Part shown: piece after piece, positions 15,420 to 23,051 of the stretch
Position numbering within the stretch: the stretch's first letter is position 1
Layout of the letters: each line of letters opens with the position of its first letter
NCBI RefSeq assembly: GCF_024320785.1
Contig: NZ_JANDBC010000002.1
Coordinates: forward strand, 496,001-560,000
DNA: 64,000 bases
Source: Gracilimonas sediminicola
GTDB lineage: Bacteria > Bacteroidota > Rhodothermia > Balneolales > Balneolaceae
Direction: 5' to 3'
Notes under the pieces: model-generated
What the model was told of the DNA's origin: nothing
Databases searched by the model: none
The model's input: only the letters and a program-made list of their open reading frames with translations
Program-made: the position numbers and the translations under genes

Positions 15420-18400
15420 TTAATGTATGAAATTAGCTTCTTTCAAAACCCGAACTACCTGCCTGTAAATCAGGTGATTCAGCATATATCCATGCTCAGT
15501 CTTGAACAAAATAGAGCGGGATGTTAATCGGGATACCAGCAGTTTGCTATCTCTCAATGGCTGATTAAGCACTTTTGCGAGGTGTTCAGGCATCAGTGAG
15601 TCGTGCAGCACAAAAGCGGCCAGGGCAAACAACTCGGTACTGTCGAGTTCATCAATTCGGTTAATGGCCGTAAAGTCGAAGGGGTCGATGTAGAAATGGC
15701 TGTCGTCATATTCCCGTATCGACCGAATCCAGAATATCATGGCAATGGAAGAATTCCCTTCACTCAATTTTGCCAGTTTTTCAAAGTACCGATCCTGCAA
15801 ATACTCCTGGGTTTTTTCTTCGTCATCCATCAGCTTGCGGAAATTGCGGCTTTTCTTTGTGGCATCATCCGGTAAAAATTTAAGCTGATATCCACTTGCA
15901 CGGTGCCTCTTCAGGATCAGCTCTTCAATCTGCTGGGCATTCAGGTTATCCGTTTCTACCGCGTGGGTAAAATAGTCAGCAATATTCAGCACCTTGTCTA
16001 AAAACAGCCAGCCATACCGGGTTGTGCTGGCTATCCACATGATTTCCTTGTTCGTTTCGGAAATCAGAAGCAGCAATTGCTCCATTGCTTCAAAACCCGA
16101 AATATTCCTAACGTAGCAATTCTGAATGTTCTCAAGGATGATCACAACTCTCTTTTTCTTTCGCTTTATGGCGGCAATGAGATCTTCTATGCTCTCCGTC
16201 TCATCCAGCTTCAGAGCATCACTTACCTGCTCCATAATTTCATCGGCCGTCCAAATCGTGTCCTCAAAATTGATTTCAATCACATCATGCTTGGTCAGCA
16301 CTTCTTCCATCAGCAAAGAAATAAACAGGCTTTTTCCACTTCCTTTCTCCCCTACAATGGCAAAAGTTGAAGGGAAATTATTCTGCCACAGCTCATACCC
16401 CTTTTTGAACCGGTCAAATTGTTCGGGCTTGCGAATGTAGAAACGCTCGTCTATTTCTTTATTAAAATCAAAAAGCCGGCGATAGATAAATGGAAGCCCG
16501 GCGATCTGCTCATCCGTCTCTGACAAGAAAGTAGCCAGGTCGGTTTTATCGCCTTCCAGTTTTTCCTTTTCAGCAAAGCCCAGAAACTTTCGGACAGCTT
16601 CCGAATACTGTTTAATTTTTTTCCAGACAAACCGGCCGAACAGCTCCCCTTTTTCCGAAATTCGTGCCCACCAGACCTGAAGCTTCGTCTTCCAGTCCAC
16701 AGCGGCCTGCTTGGCTTTATACTCAGCTCCTGCCAGGCGGACTTCACTCACATCCTGCTTTTCGAGCAGCATGGCCAGTTTCACAAACGCTGCGTGTTGT
16801 TTTTCCTGAAGCTTGCCTTCCAGCGATTCTCTTTGTTCCCGGACATCCTCCTGCAGTTCTTCGAGCTTGGTTTTTGCTCGCTCTAATCCTTCACGGGCAA
16901 CCTGAATGGGTTCTTCTTCGTCCGACTTTTTGACCTCATCCGCAATCTCCAGGTTGGTATATATAATCTGGGAAATTTCCTGCAGGCTTTGCATCACCTT
17001 CATTAAAAACTGTTCAGCCTTTATCTCCTTGGGCATGAACTCCTTCACCATGTGATTACTGATCACACGCTGAACCAGCACCTGCCAATCAACCTGCTCA
17101 AATTCATAAACCGGAGGAAGGTGCGTCAAATCCAGCTTCTCGATGAGCGTTGCTTTTTCGGGCTGCTCGTTTGTCCACTCCGGGATGGCTGATGTAAACC
17201 GTTCAAACTTTGTGCCTAATACAGCGTCTTCGGTAAACTCGCCCAGTGGCTCCAAAATCTGCTGATCTATAAATCCGATCATTTTTTCCTGATGCTCACT
17301 GCTTAGCTGTCTCACCTGCTTTAACGGCCGGTCTTCTGATTCATCAAAAATGGAAATGGCTTCTTCAAGCTGTTCCATCAATTGCTTGCAGGGCGATTCA
17401 ATATGGTCCTCAAAAAACTCCGTGATCGCCTCACTGAAACCTCCGGTCCGCTCCTCCATCATTTCATGGAGTTGCATAAACTTCATAGAGAGGAGCACCC
17501 TCTGCACCAACACATTCAGCAGCTCGCCCCAAACTTTGTCGTCATTCTGCCGTCGGGTCTGTATGCTGTTCTGCCGGTGAACGATCTTTGTTTTGGTGTA
17601 TTCACTTACCGGTCGCTCAAAGGTGCCTGTCAAAGAAACTGCACGTTCAATTTCATCACCCACGCTTTGCAAATGCTCCTGCAGTTTTTGGGTGTTAACC
17701 GATTTCAGTTGTTCCAGTTTCTGCAGGGCTTCTTGAAAAAATATCTCCAGATCTTTTTGAGTAGGAGTGATTTCGGCCGGTTCCCCGGGGACTAATTTTT
17801 CTCCTTCACCTTCTTTCTTTTCATAGGTGATTAACCCTCCGGAATGCAGCGTCCAGGCGTCTGCTTCCATCAAAACTTCGGCTTTCAGCTTCTGGATTTC
17901 ATTGTTCCATTCTCGCATCCATTTGTCCAGACGAAGAACATGAATCCTGACTACAAATTGCAGTGGAATTGTTTGTTTCCACACCGGTGGTTTCTTTTCA
18001 GACCCACCAAATACTTTACGAACTCCGTTGGACGTGGCGTTAACCCCGCGCTGTATTCCCCTTGCCGAACGCTTAAAAACCTTTCCGAACTTTGTCATCC
18101 CGGAATCATCGTTCTGGGACTCAAACCGGCTTTCCTGCTGAGGTAATACTACCTCTTCCTGAATTTGAGAGAGCACCGGCTTCAGGTTTTCAAGCCATTC
18201 TACGTTATTATCAGGCTTGCCGTCAGTTTCTGCCTTTTCAATATCAGCCTGAACCTTTTCGGTAAATTTCCGCAATGCCTTTTCTGTCTCATCTGCTTCA
18301 ATGCCCGACTGAGTTTGTTGGAGTAAATCTTGCAGCTGCTGAACTTCTGCTTCCAGCCCGCTCTCCAGCTTAGCTTTCACTTCAGAAAGCCACTCATTGC

Positions 18401-18443
18401 GAAGCTGTTCTAAGATTGTATCCCGGGAATAGTCGGATTTCAT
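15420..18443 (-). CDS. Large coiled-coil protein with a C-terminal P-loop ATPase, coupled to MscS
   Basis: A 1007-residue protein I cannot assign to a named family. Residues 1-110 are acidic and helical. About 115-165 is a basic patch (FGKVFKRSARGIQRG) before a hydrophobic beta-like stretch (IPLQFVVRIHVLRL). Roughly 165-640 is dominated by Glu/Lys/Gln-rich helices (ERAKTKLEELQEDVREQRES). The C-terminal third is an AAA+/STAND-like ATPase: Walker A GEKGSGKS at 698-705, Walker B VVIILENIQN near 765-775 (Glu-Asn where Asp-Glu is usual), sensor-like IMWIASTTRYG, and a winged-helix end (FALAAFVLHDSLMPEHL). There is no signal peptide or clear membrane helix. The 3-bp gap to mscS argues for joint function, perhaps ATP-dependent scaffolding or gating; this is inference. 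Confidence 0.7.
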   Translation of the reverse strand: MKSDYSRDTILEQLRNEWLSEVKAKLESGLEAEVQQLQDLLQQTQSGIEADETEKALRKFTEKVQADIEKAETDGKPDNNVEWLENLKPVLSQIQEEVVLPQQESRFESQNDDSGMTKFGKVFKRSARGIQRGVNATSNGVRKVFGGSEKKPPVWKQTIPLQFVVRIHVLRLDKWMREWNNEIQKLKAEVLMEADAWTLHSGGLITYEKKEGEGEKLVPGEPAEITPTQKDLEIFFQEALQKLEQLKSVNTQKLQEHLQSVGDEIERAVSLTGTFERPVSEYTKTKIVHRQNSIQTRRQNDDKVWGELLNVLVQRVLLSMKFMQLHEMMEERTGGFSEAITEFFEDHIESPCKQLMEQLEEAISIFDESEDRPLKQVRQLSSEHQEKMIGFIDQQILEPLGEFTEDAVLGTKFERFTSAIPEWTNEQPEKATLIEKLDLTHLPPVYEFEQVDWQVLVQRVISNHMVKEFMPKEIKAEQFLMKVMQSLQEISQIIYTNLEIADEVKKSDEEEPIQVAREGLERAKTKLEELQEDVREQRESLEGKLQEKQHAAFVKLAMLLEKQDVSEVRLAGAEYKAKQAAVDWKTKLQVWWARISEKGELFGRFVWKKIKQYSEAVRKFLGFAEKEKLEGDKTDLATFLSETDEQIAGLPFIYRRLFDFNKEIDERFYIRKPEQFDRFKKGYELWQNNFPSTFAIVGEKGSGKSLFISLLMEEVLTKHDVIEINFEDTIWTADEIMEQVSDALKLDETESIEDLIAAIKRKKKRVVIILENIQNCYVRNISGFEAMEQLLLLISETNKEIMWIASTTRYGWLFLDKVLNIADYFTHAVETDNLNAQQIEELILKRHRASGYQLKFLPDDATKKSRNFRKLMDDEEKTQEYLQDRYFEKLAKLSEGNSSIAMIFWIRSIREYDDSHFYIDPFDFTAINRIDELDSTELFALAAFVLHDSLMPEHLAKVLNQPLRDSKLLVSRLTSRSILFKTEHGYMLNHLIYRQVVRVLKEANFIH

Positions 18444-18656
18444 AAAGGTTAAATGGATTTCTTGGTGCAGCCTGAAACTAAGCCGTTATTATTTGAAAAC
18501 AATATATCTATTGTGTGTGCAGAAGGTATCATTAAAACTGAATTTTCACACTTTATCCTTTTTTTGGAACTCTTTCAATGGTTTGGAGAATATCTTACAT
18601 TACAAGCATCATCTACAAGGCAAATGACTTACCGAAATCATAACTCCGGCCTCAAT

Positions 18657-19916
18657 ATGCGCATACCTCATATTTACAGAGCGCTACCATTGTTGTTCAT
18701 ATTTCTTTTTTCTTTCGCCAGCGTTTTTGCCCAAACCCAGCTTCACCGGGTTTCAAATACCGCTCGCAGCGATGGAATGGGCTATGTAGTCCGGTACCAC
18801 CTTACCGCACCGGTCGATTCTTTTGATATTCTGCAACCTGCCCCCGATCTCATTCAAATGGTTTTATATGATGAGGAGATCGACACTACAGGTTTAGAAC
18901 TTCCTGAGGAAAGCGAAAAGCTGAAAGAAGTTCGTCTATACAAACTCAAATACGGCTACGGCATAGATATTTATCTCGGAAACGGAGCTTATTACAAATC
19001 GAATGCCTACCTGGACCAAAACGGTTCTGATATATTGGTGAACCTGGAAGTTGCAGATCAGCGGGAAGTGGAACGGTATTCCCAACAATTTTTAGCCCGG
19101 AACTGGTATGAAGAGATTGTGGATGAAAGCGCCCTGGAAGTCGCCCCACCTGATACAGCTCCAAAAAACGATTTCTATTACGATGTAAAAGATAAGCTTC
19201 GGTTTGATAAGATCGTCATTGATCCCGGACACGGTGGCTGGGACCCCGGTTCTATCGGGTATAAAGGAGTGAAGGAAAAGGAAATCACTCTCGCAGTTGC
19301 TAAAAAATTAGGGGCTTATATCAATGAGCATCTCCCCGATGTAGAAGTGGTTTATACCCGCACCGATGACTCTTACCTCGGCCTGGCTGAACTTGGTCAT
19401 TTTGCCAATCTTGCTGAGGCTGATTTATATGTATCCATTCACTGTAATTCGTATCGCAATCAGTATGTGCGGGGAGCCGAAGTTTATTTTCTCGGACTTC
19501 ACAAAAGTGATGCTTCCTTCGAAGTAATGAAGCGGGAGAACAGCGTATTCAAAAACGAAACGGACAAAGAACTTACCGAAGAAGATTTATTGGTGTATGA
19601 ACTGGCCCACAGCGGATACATCGCTACCAGCGAGAAAATTGCCTATATGATTGAGGATCAGTTCAAAAACCGGGCCCAGCGTAAATCAAGAGGGGTAAAA
19701 CAGGCGGGTTTCCAGGTGCTTTTTGAGGCCTCCATGCCGGCTGTTTTGGTGGAATTAGGTTTTATCACCAATCCGGCCGAACAGCGATTCCTCACCAGCG
19801 ACTATGGCCAAAGCATCATGGCTTCAGCAATGTTTCGGGCCATCCGGGATTACAAAGTGGAATACGATCAAAAGCAGGCGTACAACACCACTTCTTCATC
19901 TTCTAATCAAAAATAA
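18657..19916 (+). CDS. N-acetylmuramoyl-L-alanine amidase (AmiC-type, exported)
   Basis: A 419-residue periplasmic cell-wall hydrolase. I choose the ATG at 18657 because it opens directly into a signal peptide (MRIPHIYRALPLLFIFLFSF ... VFAQ). The longer frame back to 18453 has no such N-terminus. Residues about 25-160 are an AMIN-like beta domain (DSFDILQPAPDLIQMVLYDE). The C-terminal Amidase_3 zinc domain has DKIVIDPGHGGWDPGSIG (first His), KEKEITLAVAKKLG (Glu), DLYVSIHCNS (second His) and AVLVELGFITNPAEQ (catalytic Glu). It cleaves the stem peptide during cell separation. The udk gene starts 2 bp after its stop. Confidence 0.92.
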   Translation: MRIPHIYRALPLLFIFLFSFASVFAQTQLHRVSNTARSDGMGYVVRYHLTAPVDSFDILQPAPDLIQMVLYDEEIDTTGLELPEESEKLKEVRLYKLKYGYGIDIYLGNGAYYKSNAYLDQNGSDILVNLEVADQREVERYSQQFLARNWYEEIVDESALEVAPPDTAPKNDFYYDVKDKLRFDKIVIDPGHGGWDPGSIGYKGVKEKEITLAVAKKLGAYINEHLPDVEVVYTRTDDSYLGLAELGHFANLAEADLYVSIHCNSYRNQYVRGAEVYFLGLHKSDASFEVMKRENSVFKNETDKELTEEDLLVYELAHSGYIATSEKIAYMIEDQFKNRAQRKSRGVKQAGFQVLFEASMPAVLVELGFITNPAEQRFLTSDYGQSIMASAMFRAIRDYKVEYDQKQAYNTTSSSSNQK

Positions 19917-19918
19917 GC

Positions 19919-20542
19919 ATGTCATCCAAGCCTTTAGTTATTGGTGTAGCCGGAGGAAGCGGTTCTGGAAAAACAACGGTTATCAATTATATCTGCAAAG
20001 AGTTTGCCAAGGATAATATCCTGCGGCTTGAGCACGACTCCTACTACCGGGAGCTGGATCACCTTCCTTTTGAGGAACGGGTAAAACAAAATTTTGACCA
20101 CCCGGCCTCCCTCGAAACCGAACTCATGATCCGTCACATCAAAGCCTTAATGGAAGGTTACCCGGTGGAAGTTCCGGTTTATGACTTTGAAAAGCACACC
20201 CGCAAGGATGAAACCATCACTGCTACCCCTTCAAAAGTAATCCTCATTGACGGAATTCTGATATTCTCGGAACCTGACCTGTTAAACCTGATGGACGTTA
20301 AAATCTTTGTGGATACCGATGATGACGTCCGTTTGCTGCGCCGGTTGAAACGGGATATTCAGGAACGGGGTCGCTCGGTAGATGGAGTACTTACCCAATA
20401 CGAAAAGTTCGTTCGTCCCATGCATCTTGAGTTCGTAGAGCCCAGCAAGCGCTATGCTGATATCATAATCCCCCGCGGCGGTAAGAATAAAGTGGCCCTG
20501 GAAATGGTTTCTGCCCTTATTCGCGGCAAGATGAATACATAG
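19919..20542 (+). CDS. udk: Uridine kinase
   Basis: A 207-residue enzyme that phosphorylates uridine and cytidine in pyrimidine salvage. P-loop IGVAGGSGSGKTTVINY, then DSYYRELDHLPFEERVKQNF (nucleoside site), DFEKHTRKDETITATP, the Walker B-like VILIDGILIFSEP, and RLLRRLKRDIQERGRSVDGV (lid). All features are present at normal length. It is translationally adjacent to the amidase gene and convergent with coaX. Confidence 0.95.
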   Translation: MSSKPLVIGVAGGSGSGKTTVINYICKEFAKDNILRLEHDSYYRELDHLPFEERVKQNFDHPASLETELMIRHIKALMEGYPVEVPVYDFEKHTRKDETITATPSKVILIDGILIFSEPDLLNLMDVKIFVDTDDDVRLLRRLKRDIQERGRSVDGVLTQYEKFVRPMHLEFVEPSKRYADIIIPRGGKNKVALEMVSALIRGKMNT

Positions 20543-20552
20543 ACACTTCAGC

Positions 20553-20586
20553 GTTCGTTATTCGCTGTTCCTTGTTCGATGTTCCA
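20553..20586. repeat. Five 7-bp units that run into the 3' end of coaX
   Basis: Plus-strand heptads GTTCGTT, ATTCGCT, GTTCCTT, GTTCGAT, GTTCCAA (GTTCNNT type). On the minus strand they encode the last residues and stop codon of coaX (…LEHRTRNSE). This is a single arm of the heptad class seen elsewhere in the window. The unit resembles the GAACAAGGAACAGCGAATAACG type of repeat that I recall as common between genes in Bacteroidota. Confidence 0.65.
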
Positions 20587-21319
20587 ACCGCCTCATCCCA
20601 TCAAATACCAGAAAGGGACGTACTTTGGATTCTCTGTCTATCAATTGCTTAATTGTCTGTGCATCTCCCCCGGTGATGAATAATTCAAAATCACCGAATT
20701 CCTTTTCGTATTGCTGAAGAACTCCTTCAATTGCCATTTTATAGAATCCGGCCTGCCCCCATTTAAGTGAGTCGATGGTGCTTTTACCGGGCCAAGTTTC
20801 GGGAATTTCCATTTCTACATTTGGCAATGCCGGTGCTTTTTGAGGCAGAATTCCCCCAAAGGCTGACAACCCTGGTGCTATCAACCCGCCATGATACACA
20901 TCATCCTGATCCATGTAATCGATAGTGAGTGCGGTTCCGGCATCAATCACCACAACCGCATCGCTAACCTGATCGGTGGCTCCATAGCAAGCCAAAAACC
21001 GGTCGATTCCCAGCGTCTCAACCGTCTCATAGTCAAGCAACTCCCGCGGGATATCGCTTGTAGTAAGTTCAAGCAGGTTTACATGACTTAGTTCTGAGCG
21101 GATCGCCTTCCGCACATCATCCCGCACACTCGATAAAACGATATGTGAAAACGACTCAGGATGATCATCAATCCACTGTACCAACTCGGAAGCAGTGTAC
21201 TTTTCTTTGGCGTGAATGGCTTCCCAGTTCACCCCTTTTTTATAGGCTCCCTTGATGGAAGAATTTCCGGCATCGAGGTAGAGGGCTTTTTTTGATGAAT
21301 TGGAATCGATTTTGCTCAT
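20558..21319 (-). CDS. coaX: Type III pantothenate kinase
   Basis: A 253-residue CoaX-family enzyme of the actin/ASKHA fold, catalysing the first step of coenzyme A synthesis. The phosphate motif ALYLDAGNSSIKGAY, the substrate motif ETLGIDRFLACYGA and the second phosphate motif VVVIDAGTALTIDY (both Asp residues) are present, as is the later FITGGDAQTI. The last nine codons come from a 7-bp repeat arm, so the tail LEHRTRNSE is probably non-native. The ATG at 21319 gives a normal-length N-terminus. The window also holds coaBC and panB of the same pathway. Confidence 0.94.
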   Translation of the reverse strand: MSKIDSNSSKKALYLDAGNSSIKGAYKKGVNWEAIHAKEKYTASELVQWIDDHPESFSHIVLSSVRDDVRKAIRSELSHVNLLELTTSDIPRELLDYETVETLGIDRFLACYGATDQVSDAVVVIDAGTALTIDYMDQDDVYHGGLIAPGLSAFGGILPQKAPALPNVEMEIPETWPGKSTIDSLKWGQAGFYKMAIEGVLQQYEKEFGDFELFITGGDAQTIKQLIDRESKVRPFLVFDGMRRLEHRTRNSE

Positions 21320-21371
21320 CTTTTTGTAGTACTTTTAAACCATTGAATGTAAACAAAATACCATTTTTACA

Positions 21372-22091
21372 ATGAACCTTGATTCAAAAATCGCCATCGT
21401 TACCGGAGCAAGCAGCGGCATTGGAGCTGAATTCAGTAAAATGCTTGTCGAAAACGGAGCTGAAGTGTATGGACTTGCGCGCAGCCTCGATAAGATGAAG
21501 AACCTTCAAAAATCACTGGGCGATAAGTTTCATCCCGTGAAAATGGACATCACCAATGCGGATGCTCTGGAAGAATGGGTGGATGATACCTTTGATTTGA
21601 ATCACATCCCTGATATTCTGATTAATAATGCCGGTGTGATGTACTCAGCCAATGTCGATGACCTTTCCATGAGCGAGTGGCACACGATGATCAACGTGAA
21701 CCTGAACGGAATTTTTTACCTCACCCGTCTCATCGTGCCCCTGATGAAAAACAATGAGAATACCTGCCACATCATTAACATTTCTTCCATTGCGGGTCTT
21801 TTAGGAAACCCAACCATCTCAGGATATAACGCCAGCAAATTCGGCGTCCGTGGATTCAGTGAAGCCTTGTTTAAGGAACTTCGCTATGATGGAATTAAAG
21901 TCACCTGCGTATTTCCTGGCTCAATCGATACCGAGCTTTTCGAAAAAATTGACGGCATCGACAATCATCCGAATATGATGAAAACAACCGACATATCAAG
22001 CACAGTAAAATTCCTTCTTGAAACGGACGACAATTTCCTGATCAATGAGATCACAATGCGTCCGCTTAACCCCAAAGATCCGACCAATTAG
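21372..22091 (+). CDS. Short-chain dehydrogenase/reductase
   Basis: A 239-residue classical SDR. The cofactor loop is IVTGASSGIGAEFSKML, the NNAG motif lies at about 85, and the catalytic Ser is in NISSIAGLLG with the YNASK Tyr/Lys pair after it. The sequence resembles NAD(P)H-dependent reductases acting on small alcohols or 3-oxoacyl substrates, but the substrate cannot be read from sequence. It diverges from coaX and is followed closely by the DUF4296 lipoprotein gene. Confidence 0.9.
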   Translation: MNLDSKIAIVTGASSGIGAEFSKMLVENGAEVYGLARSLDKMKNLQKSLGDKFHPVKMDITNADALEEWVDDTFDLNHIPDILINNAGVMYSANVDDLSMSEWHTMINVNLNGIFYLTRLIVPLMKNNENTCHIINISSIAGLLGNPTISGYNASKFGVRGFSEALFKELRYDGIKVTCVFPGSIDTELFEKIDGIDNHPNMMKTTDISSTVKFLLETDDNFLINEITMRPLNPKDPTN

Positions 22092-22101
22092 GAAGCGACA
22101 C

Positions 22102-22479
22102 ATGAAAAGGTTACTCAAGCAGGTTGTTCTTCTTCTTTTGGCAGTTATGATCGGATATGGTTGCATGGGCCCGGATAAAGCTCCGGAGCCTGAAAACCTG
22201 ATCAGCGAACAGAATTACATCGACCTTTTGATTGAGATGCAGCATATCTCTACCTATCGCGATGCCCAACCCGACAGCGTTAATGCTGATTCGCTGAAAG
22301 CGCTGGTGTACGACAAGTTTGGCATTACCGAAGAGCAGTTTTTAGCTTCCCACACCTTTTACCAAAAACAAGTGGAAAGGCAATTAATGCGGGTTCAGGA
22401 AGTGATCCGTCAGCTGGAAAACGAAGAGCAGTATATTCAGGCGCATATTGATTCGGTTAAGGCTACGAAGGGGGAATAG
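22102..22479 (+). CDS. DUF4296-type lipoprotein
   Basis: A 125-residue exported lipoprotein. The ATG at 22102 opens into a lipoprotein signal (LLKQVVLLLLAVMIGYGC, lipobox Cys at about 21). The mature part is helical: SEQNYIDLLIEMQHISTYRD, then DSLKALVYDKFGITEEQFLA, SHTFYQKQVERQLMRVQEVI. This is the pattern of DUF4296, a Bacteroidota family of unknown function. The longer frame back to 22045 overlaps the SDR gene and lacks the signal. The gene ends exactly where the inverted-repeat element holding the four-helix-bundle gene begins. Confidence 0.85.
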   Translation: MKRLLKQVVLLLLAVMIGYGCMGPDKAPEPENLISEQNYIDLLIEMQHISTYRDAQPDSVNADSLKALVYDKFGITEEQFLASHTFYQKQVERQLMRVQEVIRQLENEEQYIQAHIDSVKATKGE

Positions 22480-23049
22480 GTTTTAGGGGCAAGGTTTTAG
22501 TCGCAAGGGGTTAGGTTTTAGGTGTTAGGGGTGGGGTGGCAAGGGCTTCTTGTCGAGGTAATAGTTCATTAATTTTGTAAGGAATTGGGTTTTCAGAGCT
22601 CTTACTGGTGAACAAAGCCAAAAGAATATCTCTGATGAAAAACTTTAAAAAGCTTATCGTTTGGCAGAGAAGCATGGAAATGACTTCTATTGTACATGCC
22701 ATTATAAAAGAACTGCCAAAAACCGAACGATATACCTATCGGGATCAGATTATAAGATCATCCATTTCGGTTCCCTCCAATATTGCAGAAGCATGCAGCA
22801 GAGAAAGCAGAAAAGATTTTAAACGGTTTCTGAGAATCTCACTTGGCTCCAGTTTTGAGCTTGAAACCCAATTACTCTTGTTGAAAGAAAATCAAATTAT
22901 GAAAGGGCAAAAGCTTGATTCTGCTTTAGAACACAATACCGAAATCCAGAAAATGCTTCACACTCTTCTAAAGAAATAACCCCACCCCAAACACCTAACA
23001 CCTAACACCTAACACCTAACACCTTGCGTCTAAAACCTAACACCTACCC
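22478..23049. mobile_element. Inverted-repeat element carrying a four-helix-bundle gene
   Basis: The left arm (22478-22539) is rich in TTAGGTTTTAGG / GGTGTTAGGGGTGGGG words. The right arm (22980-23049) starts CCCCACCCC and continues as five TAACACC-type heptads, then TTGCGTCTAAAACCTAACACC. The arms are imperfect reverse complements, including the shared GTCGCAAGG / CCTTGCGTC segment. The right arm starts on the base after the stop codon of the enclosed S23-like gene and ends 3 bp before the recQ stop. I see no transposase and no obvious target duplication, so mobility is inferred from structure only. Confidence 0.7.
22635..22979 (+). CDS. Four-helix-bundle protein (S23 / rRNA intervening-sequence family)
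   Basis: A 114-residue all-helical protein. MKNFKKLIVWQRSMEMTSIV, then TYRDQIIRSSISVPSNIAEA, SRKDFKRFLRISLGSSFELE and a final amphipathic helix match the family first known from ORFs inside 23S rRNA intervening sequences, and related to the Avd accessory protein of diversity-generating retroelements. I choose the ATG at 22635 because MKNFKKLIVWQ is the family's normal start; a GTG at 22608 is also in frame. The gene lies inside long heptad-built inverted repeats, as the rRNA versions lie inside a stem. Here it sits between a lipoprotein gene and recQ, not in rRNA. Confidence 0.88.
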   Translation: MKNFKKLIVWQRSMEMTSIVHAIIKELPKTERYTYRDQIIRSSISVPSNIAEACSRESRKDFKRFLRISLGSSFELETQLLLLKENQIMKGQKLDSALEHNTEIQKMLHTLLKK

Positions 23050-23051
23050 AC

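Noticed and set aside
18453-18656. N-terminal extension of the amidase
   Set aside because: The extension lacks any conserved feature and would bury the signal peptide that begins at 18657.
22980-23049. TAACACC repeats resembling a CRISPR or telomere-like array
   Set aside because: The units are 7 bp with no unique spacers, so it is not CRISPR. It is internal to a bacterial chromosome and has an inverted partner on the other side of a gene, so a telomere reading makes no sense.
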